Origin: Planifilum fimeticola
GTDB lineage: Bacteria; Bacillota; Bacilli; Thermoactinomycetales; DSM-44946
Direction of reading: 5' to 3'
NCBI RefSeq assembly: GCF_003001905.1
Contig: NZ_PVNE01000024.1
Coordinates: forward strand, 1-60,599
Length of the DNA stretch: 60,599 bases
Shown in pieces: positions 36,176 through 44,766 of this stretch. Numbering within the stretch: position 1 is the first letter of the stretch; the number at the start of each line of letters is the position of its first letter. A program made the position numbers and the translations under genes. Under the pieces are notes generated by a model, which worked only from the letters and a program-made list of their open reading frames with translations, did not search any database and was not told the DNA's origin.

Positions 36176-36347
36176 TGTCAGCTGCACGGATGGGGAGGTG
36201 GAAAGTTGATTTCCACAGATAAATAAATATGCGCAGTACTATTTGATGGTGCATAAAAAGGGCGAATTACAGATAAAAACCCCGCCCCCGTGGGGACGAG
36301 GTTTAGCGAGGGAATCTATACACATTATACCACGGGGGTGGGGACGG

Positions 36348-36773
36348 GTGGCCATCGATCCAACGCTGAAAGCAGGTATCGAGTCTGATCTTAGAAAGTA
36401 TAAGCGATGGAAAGCCCGAATCAAGGAGATCGACGACCTCTTGGCCGATGTATCCATTGGATCGGGTACATCGGATCAGCCAGTAGGCCACTCCGGGAAG
36501 ATCAATGACCCGACGTTCGAAATGACGATAAACCGTTCCCGATTAGCGCAAGAGCGGGCCTACTTGCTTCGGCGGGTTTCCCGGGTAGAGAATGCCTTGT
36601 CTGCGATGAACGATGAGCAAAGGCAATTGGTCCGCCTGTGGTACTTTGAGGAGAAAGATCGGAAATACATCGAGGCGGAAATGGGGATTGTAAAAAACAC
36701 CTTCTACCGGATTAAGGAAAGCGCTTTGGAGATATATGCGGAAGTGGCCGGGTTGATATCGTTGGTTAGGTGA
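36348..36773 (+). CDS. ArpU/RinA-like late transcription regulator
   Basis: 141 residues. An N-terminal helical region (KAGIESDLRKYKRWKARIKE) and a C-terminal sigma-region-4-like HTH (ALSAMNDEQRQLVRLWYFEE, DRKYIEAEMGIVKNTFYRIK) are typical of ArpU-family regulators located just before terminase genes. GTG 36348 after GGGGGTGGGG is preferred over upstream in-frame starts, which would add a proline-rich, unlikely head. Confidence 0.8.
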   Translation: MAIDPTLKAGIESDLRKYKRWKARIKEIDDLLADVSIGSGTSDQPVGHSGKINDPTFEMTINRSRLAQERAYLLRRVSRVENALSAMNDEQRQLVRLWYFEEKDRKYIEAEMGIVKNTFYRIKESALEIYAEVAGLISLVR

Positions 36774-36782
36774 GTCAAAAGA

Positions 36783-36810
36783 GGGACAAAAAAGGGACAA
36801 AAAAGGGACA
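36783..36810. repeat. Three tandem GGGACA motifs with 11-bp period
   Basis: GGGACA occurs at 36783, 36794 and 36805, separated by A-runs, so all three lie on one face of the helix. The array begins 10 bp after the late-regulator gene. It could be a binding site for that regulator upstream of the late genes. Confidence 0.5.
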
Positions 36811-36845
36811 TTTTCGGGAACATATGCCCGCTTTTCTGTAGTAGA

Positions 36846-37085
36846 ATGGTAGTGAGCGAGGAGCGTGATCGGTCTGTGATTTCATCAAAAAACCCGTCAA
36901 TATGTAGGTGCCCCGATTGCTCCTCACAAATCTGGGGATTGCCCGCAAACCCCCTAGTCTTCGATGTCCGATGCCAAATCTGGATGGGCCGAAGGATCGG
37001 AGGTAGTCCGATCGCCGGGGGTGAGTCAATGATCGGCGGGGCGGTCTATTATTTGGCAAGAAACCGAAGAAGAAATTTGCAATGA
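36846..37085 (+). CDS. Possible small cysteine-rich protein
   Basis: 79 codons open from ATG 36846 (GTG 36876 is another start). ICRCPDCSSQIW and, 15 residues on, FDVRCQIW could form a zinc knuckle of the Com type. The C-terminal part overlaps a better-supported gene on the other strand, so this call is weak. Confidence 0.25.
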   Translation: MVVSEERDRSVISSKNPSICRCPDCSSQIWGLPANPLVFDVRCQIWMGRRIGGSPIAGGESMIGGAVYYLARNRRRNLQ

Positions 37086-37232
37086 ACGAGTAAGCATCTG
37101 ATCTAATTTATCCTCAAAAGATATCATGCGGCTCTCCAGACAATCCATTTTTTCTACTAAGTGATTCATCCGAGTATTTAAATGCTGTTGATTAGTCAAG
37201 AGAATCTGAAGCATGTTTTTTATTTCGTCCAT
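37026..37232 (-). CDS. Small coiled-coil protein on the minus strand
   Basis: 68 residues from ATG 37232 with a strong AAAGGAGG. Heptad-like MDEIKNMLQILLTNQQHLNT and NHLVEKMDCLESRMISFEDK form one continuous coiled coil. Similar short proteins are frequent in Gram-positive prophages. It stands alone against the direction of the late operon and is AT-richer than its neighbours, the usual mark of a moron. Confidence 0.65.
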   Translation of the reverse strand: MDEIKNMLQILLTNQQHLNTRMNHLVEKMDCLESRMISFEDKLDQMLTRSLQISSSVSCQIIDRPADH

Positions 37233-37315
37233 GTTCACTCCTCCTTTCAGTTCTCTTTTCAATATTATCGCATGAAGGAAAATACCATCTACTGCCGAAT
37301 ATGTAGGTAGGAGGG

Positions 37316-37507
37316 ATGAACTTGAAGATGGTATTTAAGTTTAAGGATGGTACCGCAATCGTACAAGAAGCACCGAAAACATTTGAGGAGATTTCTTTAT
37401 TCTTTTCTGAACTTGATTCCAAGAATACCGAAGATGGAAGGATTTATGCAGGAGATATCGAGAAGAAATTCAAGGATCTATTTTCAATAGAAGTAATAAT
37501 GGATTGA
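37316..37507 (+). CDS. Small hypothetical protein, divergent from the coiled-coil gene
   Basis: 63 residues from ATG 37316; TTG 37322 or ATG 37328 have better spacing from TAGGAGGG. The sequence MVFKFKDGTAIVQEAPKTFE and KFKDLFSIEVIMD is not recognised. It has its own terminator right after it and a likely promoter region shared with the minus-strand gene. Confidence 0.55.
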   Translation: MNLKMVFKFKDGTAIVQEAPKTFEEISLFFSELDSKNTEDGRIYAGDIEKKFKDLFSIEVIMD

Positions 37508-37513
37508 ATACAT

Positions 37514-37543
37514 AAAAGTGCCCGTTTGGGCGCTTTTCTTTTT
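37514..37543 (+). terminator. Rho-independent terminator of the small + strand gene
   Basis: AAAAGTGCCC / GGGCGCTTTT (one T-G pair), 4-nt loop, followed by CTTTTT. It isolates the small gene from the packaging operon. Confidence 0.85.
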
Positions 37544-37563
37544 AAATCAAGGCGGGATCTGAG

Positions 37564-37878
37564 ATGAAAAAAACCAATCCATTTTATAAGACCACGGCAT
37601 GGAAAAAATGTCGTGAGGCAGTGTTGGCTCGCGACAATTACTTATGTCAGCGGTGTCTTCGAAATGGGAAGCTGACGCCTGCGTTTGTGGTACACCACAT
37701 TGACCCTCTAAAAGACAACCCAGATAAAGCATTTGATGAAAGCAACCTGGAAAGCGTCTGTGCTTCATGCCATAACCGCCTACATCCGGAGAAGGGGAGG
37801 GGTGGGGGAGGAGTGGAGAAGAGGCGCAAGGCAAGAATCATTCGGGCCGCTCCAAACGATGAAGCTGTGGCCTTTTGA
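37564..37878 (+). CDS. HNH endonuclease
   Basis: 104 residues. WKKCREAVLARDNYLCQRCL, then FVVHHIDPLKDNP and NLESVCASCHNRLHPEKG, the complete HNH motif with two CxxC zinc pairs. HNH proteins next to terminase genes are required for DNA cleavage and packaging in HK97-type cos phages. ATG 37564 after GGCGGGA. Confidence 0.92.
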   Translation: MKKTNPFYKTTAWKKCREAVLARDNYLCQRCLRNGKLTPAFVVHHIDPLKDNPDKAFDESNLESVCASCHNRLHPEKGRGGGGVEKRRKARIIRAAPNDEAVAF

Positions 37879-38000
37879 GGATCCCCCCCTCCCTCGAAGT
37901 CTGGAAGGCCGATCACCCGGGACCGGCGGCGGCCCTTCGTTTCGACCGCGCCGGGCATTCTCACGCGAGGGGGGTGATTTTGCGGGAGGGAGGTGGTGAA
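37879..38000. other. GC-rich intergenic segment, candidate cos site
   Basis: 122 bp between HNH and small terminase, much richer in G and C than the flanking genes. It starts with a C-run (CCCCCCCTCCCTCG) and ends with GCGAGGGGGGTG and GGGAGGGAGG, forming partly inverted arms around GACCGGCGGCGG. Cos sites of HNH-terminase phages usually map here. No overhang can be deduced. Confidence 0.4.
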
Positions 38001-38357
38001 ATGAATTACAAGCCGAAGAAGATCATCAAGCATAGAGAGGCTAAAAAGCTGTTCCAGATCCTCATTCAGGAATTAGAAAAAGAGAACAACCTGAATGACC
38101 GGACTCTCATGATAGTAGATAACATAGTCCTCTTGGAACAGCTTAAACAGGAGCACATGGATGACATTAAGGATCGCGGTGTGGTCGAACTTTTCAAAAA
38201 TGGAACTCAGGAGATGTTCCGTGAAAACAAATCGGTGGACAAAATTCTGAAGATCGTCGAGCAGCAGCGGAAGCTTCAAGCCGAGCTCAAGTTGACGCCT
38301 GCCTCCGAGAAGAAGGTCACGGAGGCGGTGACGGTGGATGAGTTCGAAGCATTCTAA
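38001..38357 (+). CDS. terS: Terminase small subunit, P27-like
   Basis: 118 residues, mostly helical (REAKKLFQILIQELEKENNL, NIVLLEQLKQEHMDDIKDRG, KILKIVEQQRKLQAELKLTP), matching phage P27-type small terminases that bind the packaging site. ATG 38001 after GGGAGGGAGG. The end overlaps the large subunit by 20 bp. Confidence 0.8.
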   Translation: MNYKPKKIIKHREAKKLFQILIQELEKENNLNDRTLMIVDNIVLLEQLKQEHMDDIKDRGVVELFKNGTQEMFRENKSVDKILKIVEQQRKLQAELKLTPASEKKVTEAVTVDEFEAF

Positions 38358-40029
38358 TCTGCTCACCACCCAATACGCCCGGGATGCTGTTGCTGGTCGT
38401 ATTGTCGTCTCAAAGAAGGTGCGGCAGGCGTGCGAGCGTCATCTCCGGGATCTGGAACATCAAGGGACGGAGGATTTCCCCTGGGTGTTCAACGAAGAAA
38501 AAGGGTTTCGCCCGATCTATTTCATCCAGCGGTTCTGCAAACCATCCAAGGGGAATTTCAAGCGGTTGGAGTTACAGCCGTGGCAACACTTCATCATCGG
38601 TTCACTCTACGGATGGGTCCATAAAGACACCGAGCTCCGACGGTTTAAGGAGGGGCTTATTTTTGTTGCCCGAAAGAACGGGAAATCGACGATGGTATCC
38701 GGTTTGGCCAATTATGGCTGCTCCAAGGACGGAGAAAAAGGCGCGGATGTCTATCTCCTGGCCAACAGCATGAAACAGGCTAGGGTGGTTTTCGATGAGT
38801 GTCAGAAGATGGTCAAAGCATCGCCGCTTCTGTCAAAGCACTTCCGGGTGCTCAGAGATGCCATCCACTTCGACAAAACATTTTCCAAAATTGAGCCGCA
38901 AGCATCCGACAGCGAGAAACTAGATGGTCTTAACTGTCATCTCGGGATTTTCGATGAGATCCACGAGTACAAGGATTACAAGTTGATCAACGTCATCAAA
39001 AACAGTACCGGGGCTCGCTCTCAGCCGCTCATTCTCTACATCACGACGGCGGGATACCAACTGGACGGTCCGCTCATGGACTACTACGAGAAGGCAGCTG
39101 ACGTGCTGGAAGGTGTGATCCAGGATGAGCGCTCCTTCTACTTCATGGCCGAGCTTGATGAGGAAGACGATATTGAGGACCCGGCCAACTGGGTGAAAGC
39201 CAACCCAAATCTGGGTGTTACCATCGATCTGGAGACGATGATTGAGGAGTGGAACACCCGGAAGCTCATTCCACCAGAACGAAACGACTTCATCACCAAA
39301 CGGCTGAATCTGTTTGTCCAGTCGGATGAACAATCCTTCGTCGATTTCGAGGTGATCAAACGGAATGATGGTGTGATGGATCTGGTAAAGCTGGCTGGCA
39401 GAAACTGTGTCGGGGGATTCGACCTCTCCGAAACGGAGGACTTTACATCTGTCTGCTTGGAGTTCCCGCTTGATGATGGGCGGATTTTTGTATTACCCCA
39501 CTCCTTCGTCCCGCAGCGGAAGGTTAATTTGGATAATGAAAAGCTCCCTTACCGGGAATGGCAGGAGGAGGGATGGCTGACCATCTGCCCCGGGGACTAT
39601 GTGGACTATAAACTGGTATTCGACTGGTTTGTGGAGCAAGCGGAACACTACACCATTGATCTGATCACTTACGATCCGGCTAATGCTTACCGCCTCGTGG
39701 CGGATTTGCAGACATACGGTTTTCAGACGCAGGTGGTACGGCAGGGAGCGCTGACACTCAGTCCGGCTCTTAAGGACATCAAGGAGCTTTTGCTGGATGG
39801 AAAGGTGATTTACAACCGGAACAAGCTCTTTCGGTGGCACTTGAACAACGTGAAGCTAGTCAAAGACCGGAATGAAAACTGGTTGCCGACCAAACAGAAC
39901 CGATACCGAAAAATTGACGGATTCGCCGCCTGGCTTAATGCTCACACCGAAGTGATGAAGCGGATGGTGGAGCCGCAGTCAGCGGGAGAGGTGGAATTTG
40001 TGTCGATCCAAGACTTGTTAAGGGGGTGA
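38338..40029 (+). CDS. terL: Terminase large subunit, HK97-like
   Basis: 563 residues. ATPase: ELQPWQHFIIGSLYGW, Walker A-like LIFVARKNGKSTMVSGL and Walker B HLGIFDEIHEY. Nuclease domain: CVGGFDLSETEDFTSVCLEF, TYDPANAYRLV and a final acidic region near 510. Motor and nuclease that packages DNA into the prohead through the portal. The start overlaps terS. Confidence 0.94.
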   Translation: MSSKHSNLLTTQYARDAVAGRIVVSKKVRQACERHLRDLEHQGTEDFPWVFNEEKGFRPIYFIQRFCKPSKGNFKRLELQPWQHFIIGSLYGWVHKDTELRRFKEGLIFVARKNGKSTMVSGLANYGCSKDGEKGADVYLLANSMKQARVVFDECQKMVKASPLLSKHFRVLRDAIHFDKTFSKIEPQASDSEKLDGLNCHLGIFDEIHEYKDYKLINVIKNSTGARSQPLILYITTAGYQLDGPLMDYYEKAADVLEGVIQDERSFYFMAELDEEDDIEDPANWVKANPNLGVTIDLETMIEEWNTRKLIPPERNDFITKRLNLFVQSDEQSFVDFEVIKRNDGVMDLVKLAGRNCVGGFDLSETEDFTSVCLEFPLDDGRIFVLPHSFVPQRKVNLDNEKLPYREWQEEGWLTICPGDYVDYKLVFDWFVEQAEHYTIDLITYDPANAYRLVADLQTYGFQTQVVRQGALTLSPALKDIKELLLDGKVIYNRNKLFRWHLNNVKLVKDRNENWLPTKQNRYRKIDGFAAWLNAHTEVMKRMVEPQSAGEVEFVSIQDLLRG

Positions 40030-40033
40030 TAAG

Positions 40034-41278
40034 TTGCGTTTCATTCAGCGGATGAAAATGGCGTGGAACGTTTTAACGGGAAGATACAGCGGGCTGGGGT
40101 ACGACTTTACCAAATGGTTTTCTCCGAGCAATATCTTTGCCGGCAAAACAAGCAACACGCTGGCGACGGTGGAAACTATTTTTGCGGCGGTTTCTCGGCT
40201 GTCGAACGCGATGGCCAGCCTGCCGCTCAAGCTATATCAGGATTATACCCCTGTCAATAACCCGATAGCGGATTTACTGGCGAACTCGCCCAATCCGAAC
40301 ATGACCAGCTTTGATTTTATCCGGACGATGGAAGTCTGCCGGAACACCCATGGAAATGCATACGCGTTGAAAATATATGATGATCTCTATCAAGTAGCGG
40401 CCCTCTTACCTCTGGATCCGTCACGGGTGGAACCCGTTATCGAGGAGAAAACTCGCGAATTATGGTATGAAATTGAAGGGGACGAAGGCCGGTATTTTGT
40501 CCACAACATGGACATGATCCACGTCAAACACATTCCGACGGTTGGGCAGAGTCTTGCCTATCATTCTGTCGGGTACAAGGGGATCAGTCCGATTGATGTG
40601 CTCAAAAACACGGTGGATTACGACGGGAAAGTCCGGACATTTAGCCTGGAACAGATGAACAGCGCTATTCTGGCGTCGTTCATCCTAAAGTTGGGTGCTA
40701 ATGTGTCGAAAGAAAAAAAGGCTGAGATCCTCAACAACTTCAAGGAGTTCTACCAAGCCAATGGCGGTGTGATCATCCAAGAATCCGGGATGGAGATCAC
40801 CCCGATTGAGCGGAACATCATCGACACGAAGGTATTCGAAGTTGAAAAGATCACCCGGGGGCGGGTGGCTACTGTCTTCAACATGCCGGTTCATATGCTG
40901 GGCGAAACGGAAGGGCATAGCTACTCCAGTATGGAACAGCTTTCGCTGGAGTTTGTGCAGGGAACGCTCATTCCAATTGTCCGGCAATATGAGCAAGAAT
41001 TAAACCGAAAACTGTTGACCAAGCGGCAGCGTTCACGAGGGTTAGGATTTAAATTCAACGTGAACGCTCTTTTGCGTGGAGACATCAAAACCCGAGGAGA
41101 TTTCTACTTTAAAGGCATTCGTTCCGGATGGTTCACACCAAACGAGGTCCGCGCCTATGAAGAACTACCACCGATGAAAGGCGGTGACAAACTATATATG
41201 AGTCGAGATCTAACACCGATTGATCAACGAGAAGGGCAACCGGAACAGGAACGAGAGGAGGTGATAATAAGGAGGTGA
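40034..41278 (+). CDS. Portal protein, HK97 family
   Basis: 414 residues from TTG 40034 after AAGGGGGTGA. SNTLATVETIFAAVSRLSNA, PLKLYQDYTP, NTHGNAYALKIYDDL, KHIPTVGQSLAYHSVGYKGI and GRVATVFNMPVHMLGE are typical of HK97-type portals. Forms the dodecameric channel at the capsid vertex. 4 bp after terL. Confidence 0.93.
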   Translation: MRFIQRMKMAWNVLTGRYSGLGYDFTKWFSPSNIFAGKTSNTLATVETIFAAVSRLSNAMASLPLKLYQDYTPVNNPIADLLANSPNPNMTSFDFIRTMEVCRNTHGNAYALKIYDDLYQVAALLPLDPSRVEPVIEEKTRELWYEIEGDEGRYFVHNMDMIHVKHIPTVGQSLAYHSVGYKGISPIDVLKNTVDYDGKVRTFSLEQMNSAILASFILKLGANVSKEKKAEILNNFKEFYQANGGVIIQESGMEITPIERNIIDTKVFEVEKITRGRVATVFNMPVHMLGETEGHSYSSMEQLSLEFVQGTLIPIVRQYEQELNRKLLTKRQRSRGLGFKFNVNALLRGDIKTRGDFYFKGIRSGWFTPNEVRAYEELPPMKGGDKLYMSRDLTPIDQREGQPEQEREEVIIRR

Positions 41279-41284
41279 ACAACG

Positions 41285-42019
41285 ATGAAAAAATTTTGGG
41301 AAGTCCAAAACGTGGCGGATAACACTGGGGAACTCTACATTTACGGCGAGATCACACCGCACAAGTGGGATGATACTGACACAACAGCACAGAGCTTCAA
41401 AGAAGATTTGGAAGCCCTGGGGGACATCAAAATGCTTAACGTATATATCAACTCCCCGGGCGGGAGCGTCTTCCAAGGGCAGGCGATCTACTCTATTTTG
41501 AAGCGGCAAAAAGCCCAGGTGAACATCCATATTGACGGTTTGGCTGCAAGTATTGCGAGTGTCGTGGCCATGGCTGGCGACACTATTTTTATGCCTAAAA
41601 ATGCGATGATGATGGTCCATAATCCTTGGATGTTGGCCATTGGGAATGCCCAAGATCTTAGAAAAATGGCCGATGATCTGGATAAAATCAGGGAATCCAT
41701 CATCGAAGCCTATCTGAGCAAAGCCGGAAGCCGGTTGAGTTTGGAGAAGATTTCCGAACTCATGGACAATGAAACCTGGCTGACCGCTCAAGAGTGTGCT
41801 GATTATGGGCTCTGTGACGAAGTGGTGGAGGCGAAGGGAATCGCAGCGTCCATCGCGGATACAGAGTTGTTCCACAGGTATAAGAACACGCCGAAAGAGC
41901 TGTTAGAAGCCTTGCAAAGTGCCAAAAAAAGCGGCTTGAGTCAGGAAGAAAGACAAAAGTTAATTGTGGAATCCAAGAAAAACATTGAGCAAATTGACAA
42001 ATTGATAGGAGGTTTGTAA
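41285..42019 (+). CDS. ClpP-like head maturation protease
   Basis: 244 residues. NVYINSPGGSVFQGQAIYSI, nucleophile Ser89 in DGLAASIASVVAMAG and His112 in MMMVHNPWMLA give the ClpP/SppA active site. The C-terminal 50 residues are charged and helical and could act as a scaffold portion. It cleaves the capsid N-terminal region during maturation. ATG after AGGAGG. Confidence 0.93.
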   Translation: MKKFWEVQNVADNTGELYIYGEITPHKWDDTDTTAQSFKEDLEALGDIKMLNVYINSPGGSVFQGQAIYSILKRQKAQVNIHIDGLAASIASVVAMAGDTIFMPKNAMMMVHNPWMLAIGNAQDLRKMADDLDKIRESIIEAYLSKAGSRLSLEKISELMDNETWLTAQECADYGLCDEVVEAKGIAASIADTELFHRYKNTPKELLEALQSAKKSGLSQEERQKLIVESKKNIEQIDKLIGGL

Positions 42020-42021
42020 AC

Positions 42022-43170
42022 ATGCCTACCCTGTATGATCTAAAAGAAAAGCTCGCTACTGTTGGTAATCAATTGAAAAACGTCGAGGAGCAGCTGGTGG
42101 ACAAGGCGGCCAATCCCGCTGTCACAAAGGAAGAAATCGAAGAATTGAAGAACAAAAAAGCTGACTTGCAGCAGCGGTTTGAACTGCTGAAAGAGCAGCA
42201 TGACAAGGTGGAAAAGGAACAACAGGCCAAAATCAAGCAAGAGAACCCCATCAGTGTAGTGGAAAACGAGGAAGGAAAACTGATTGCCGCCAAGGCGGAA
42301 CTGATTCGCGCTGCTATCCAGAATCGACCGATGTCCGAAGAAGCGATGAATGTCCTGCGGGCGCTCCCTGCACCGCAGCCCTCCGGCGGGGAGAAGCTCT
42401 TGCCGACCACCATGACCGATGCGTTGGTCTATGAGCCGTTTGCGCGGAACCCTCTCCGTGATGTTATTCGCATGTCCAACATTCGGGGATTGGAAGTGCC
42501 GAAAATCGCCTATACGTTGGACGATGATGCCTTTATCGGAGACGATGAAACCGCTAAGGAACTGGCGCTCACAGGGGACAAGGTTTCCTTTGGTCGGCAC
42601 AAGTTCAAGGTAAAAGCAACCATTTCGGATACGGTTCTCCACGGTTCCGATCTCAACTTGGTCAATTACGTGGAGAATGCGCTCCGTTCCGGTTTGGCCG
42701 CTAAAGAGAAAAAGGTGTCCTTTGCGACGACTCCAGCTACTGGCGAGGAGCATATGTCTTTCTACTCCACCCAGAACAACATCAAGGAAGTTTCCGGTGC
42801 GGATCTGTATGAAGCCATTACTCAAGCCATCGCCGATCTGCACGAGGATTTCCGTGAAAATGCTCGGGTGTGCATGACCTACGCGGATTATGTCCGGATC
42901 CTCCAAACGCTGTCCAACGGGTCCGCTGTGCTCTTCAATGCTCCGCCGGAGAGCATCATCGGTAAACCGGTTGTCTTCAGCGACTCCGCGACTACTCCGA
43001 TTGTGGGTGACTTCAACTACGTACACCTGAATTACGACGGCCCGCTGGTTTACGATACCGACAAAGATGTCAACACGGGTGACTATCTCTTTGTCATCAC
43101 CGCGTGGATCGATCAACACATCCTGCTCAAATCCGCGTTCCGTCGCGCCAAGGTTGTGCCTGTAGGATAA
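42022..43170 (+). CDS. Major capsid protein, HK97 fold
   Basis: 382 residues. Residues 1-85 are a coiled-coil delta domain (LKEKLATVGNQLKNVEEQLV, LQQRFELLKEQHDKVEKEQQ), expected to be removed by the upstream protease. The remainder has GGEKLLPTTMTDALVYEPFA, NPLRDVIRMSNIRGLEVPKI, and the C-terminal NYVHLNYDGPLVYDTDKDVN that is common in phage HK97-type capsids of Firmicutes. ATG after AGGAGG. Confidence 0.93.
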   Translation: MPTLYDLKEKLATVGNQLKNVEEQLVDKAANPAVTKEEIEELKNKKADLQQRFELLKEQHDKVEKEQQAKIKQENPISVVENEEGKLIAAKAELIRAAIQNRPMSEEAMNVLRALPAPQPSGGEKLLPTTMTDALVYEPFARNPLRDVIRMSNIRGLEVPKIAYTLDDDAFIGDDETAKELALTGDKVSFGRHKFKVKATISDTVLHGSDLNLVNYVENALRSGLAAKEKKVSFATTPATGEEHMSFYSTQNNIKEVSGADLYEAITQAIADLHEDFRENARVCMTYADYVRILQTLSNGSAVLFNAPPESIIGKPVVFSDSATTPIVGDFNYVHLNYDGPLVYDTDKDVNTGDYLFVITAWIDQHILLKSAFRRAKVVPVG

Positions 43171-43184
43171 TGGGGGCATGAACC

Positions 43185-43472
43185 ATGCTGGAGTTGTCGC
43201 TGGATGAGCTGAAAAAATACCTTCGTATTGATGGGAGTGAGGATGATGACATCCTCACTCTCCTCGTCGAAGGCGCTAAGGAGTACCTGGCCAACGCGGG
43301 GGTCCCCGAGTCGAACAGTAACCTGTACAAGCTGGCTGTGATGCTCTACTGCGCTCTCCACTACGAGAACCGGGATCCGGCGGTACGGATAGATCGGTTC
43401 AATTTCGCGCTGGAGAGTATCATTCTTCAGTTGAAGGACTACAGCGCACCAGACGGAACGACCTCCGGATGA
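43185..43472 (+). CDS. Head-tail connector, HK97 gp6-like
   Basis: 95 residues. ELSLDELKKYLRIDGSEDDD, ILTLLVEGAKEYLANAGV and YKLAVMLYCALHYENRD match the gp6-like helical adaptor that docks under the portal. ATG 43185, 14 bp after the capsid stop. Confidence 0.87.
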   Translation: MLELSLDELKKYLRIDGSEDDDILTLLVEGAKEYLANAGVPESNSNLYKLAVMLYCALHYENRDPAVRIDRFNFALESIILQLKDYSAPDGTTSG

Positions 43473-43488
43473 AGTGAGGTGATTAACT

Positions 43489-43692
43489 TTGAAGAAGTAC
43501 CGTGTTACATCGGAGTTCATCGACAAAAACACCCGGGTGTACTATCCAACGGGGAGCACATACGAAACTGACGACGCCGAACGGGTGGAAGAACTCCGGA
43601 AAAAGGGATTCATCGGGGGAGAAATCAATCAACAGACCGCCGAAAAGCCCAAAGGGAAGACAAAGAAGGGTAAAGGCGATGCGGATCAGTGA
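43489..43692 (+). CDS. Small virion-associated hypothetical protein
   Basis: 67 residues from TTG 43489 after GAGGTG. KKYRVTSEFIDKNTRVYYPT and DDAERVEELRKKGFIGG, then a lysine-rich tail (KPKGKTKKGKGD). Short proteins of this type are usual between gp6 and the head-closure gene; function unknown. Confidence 0.65.
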   Translation: MKKYRVTSEFIDKNTRVYYPTGSTYETDDAERVEELRKKGFIGGEINQQTAEKPKGKTKKGKGDADQ

Positions 43693-44011
43693 TCTTCGCC
43701 ACCGGATTACTTTTCAACGGAAAACCACTATTCGGGATCCAGAAGGAAACGTCCTGGAAACTTGGGTAGATGTCGTGACTGTCTGGGCGGCGGTTGAGCC
43801 GATGTCCATCCGGTGGAAGGAGTTTTTGCAAGCGGCGGCCATCAATGCGGAACGGTACACCCTGTTTCGTATCCGGTATCGAATCGGCATCACCCCGGAC
43901 ATGCGGATCTCCTATGGTGGTCAGCAATATAATATTGTGCATGTAGTAGACATTGCCGGTCGGCATCAGGAGCTTCATATCATCGCAAAGGATGTGGTGG
44001 CCGGTGGCTGA
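43679..44011 (+). CDS. Head closure / head-tail adaptor protein
   Basis: 110 residues. MRISDLRHRITFQRKTTIRD, VWAAVEPMSIRWKEFLQA and RISYGGQQYNIVHVVDIAGR are the SPP1 gp16 / HK97 gp7-like pattern. Closes the connector after packaging. ATG 43679 overlaps the previous gene by 14 bp. Confidence 0.85.
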   Translation: MRISDLRHRITFQRKTTIRDPEGNVLETWVDVVTVWAAVEPMSIRWKEFLQAAAINAERYTLFRIRYRIGITPDMRISYGGQQYNIVHVVDIAGRHQELHIIAKDVVAGG

Positions 44012-44390
44012 TATGAAAATTTCCGGCTTTGATGAGATGACGCGAAGGCTCCATCAGCTGGGGAATCGGGCTTCGCGGGTAGAAAACAACGCTCTGAGGG
44101 CAGGAGCGGAAGAGCTCCAGGAAACGATGAGCCGGAATGCTCCCGGGCCTTCAGACAAACAGCGGAGGGTTCACCTTAAGGACAACATTCAGATGGGCCG
44201 CGTTAAACAGAAAGAAGGTGCCAAAGTAATTGAAGTGGGGCCAGGGAGAGAATCTTTTTACGCTCAATTTCTGGAGTTCGGGACTTCCAAAATGTCTCCA
44301 AAGCCCTTTGTGGAGCCCAGTGTTGTGGAGTCCCGAAATCGCGTACTGAGAGCGATGGCTGAGAAGTTGAGGCAGGGGATAGGGTTGTGA
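44004..44390 (+). CDS. HK97 gp10-like neck protein
   Basis: 128 residues from GTG 44004 (ATG 44013 is an alternative). KISGFDEMTRRLHQLGNRAS, RAGAEELQETMSRNAPG, then VGPGRESFYAQFLEFGTSKM and KPFVEPSVVESRNRV are characteristic of the gp10 family at the head-tail junction. Overlaps both neighbours by a few bases. Confidence 0.88.
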   Translation: MADMKISGFDEMTRRLHQLGNRASRVENNALRAGAEELQETMSRNAPGPSDKQRRVHLKDNIQMGRVKQKEGAKVIEVGPGRESFYAQFLEFGTSKMSPKPFVEPSVVESRNRVLRAMAEKLRQGIGL

Positions 44391-44752
44391 TCAACCTCAA
44401 ACCTACTGTCATTCAAGCATTGGACAACAATTCGGAGTTGATCTCTCTGCTTGGGGGGCCTCGGATCTACTTCATGGTTGCACCGAATGCCGAAGAGTTC
44501 CCCCGGATCACCTATTTTGAGTTGAACAACATCGACGAGGACTATCATGACGATACGCCGGTGTCCAGCCGGGTTTCCTTTCAAATTTCCATCTGGGCTA
44601 AAAACCCGGGTCAACTATCGCCGATTGCCCGGGAAGTAGATGAGACTATGAAGGAGCTCGGCTTTTACCGTACATCTGCCATTGATTTATTTGAAGACGA
44701 CACTCAAGTCTTTCACAAAGCACTGAGATACAGCGGAAAATTTCTGATCTAA
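44387..44752 (+). CDS. Tail completion protein, DUF3168/gp17-like
   Basis: 121 residues from GTG 44387. NLKPTVIQALDNNSELISLL, EFPRITYFELNNIDEDYHDD and RVSFQISIWAKNPGQLSPIA match tail terminators that cap the tail tube before joining to the head. Overlaps the gp10-like stop. Confidence 0.85.
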   Translation: MINLKPTVIQALDNNSELISLLGGPRIYFMVAPNAEEFPRITYFELNNIDEDYHDDTPVSSRVSFQISIWAKNPGQLSPIAREVDETMKELGFYRTSAIDLFEDDTQVFHKALRYSGKFLI

Positions 44753-44766
44753 GGAGGAGTTAAACC

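Noticed and set aside
36775-37059. Minus-strand frame opposite the late-regulator downstream region
   Set aside because: Arg/Pro-rich, no ribosome site, and it overlaps a repeat array and another candidate frame; not protein-like.
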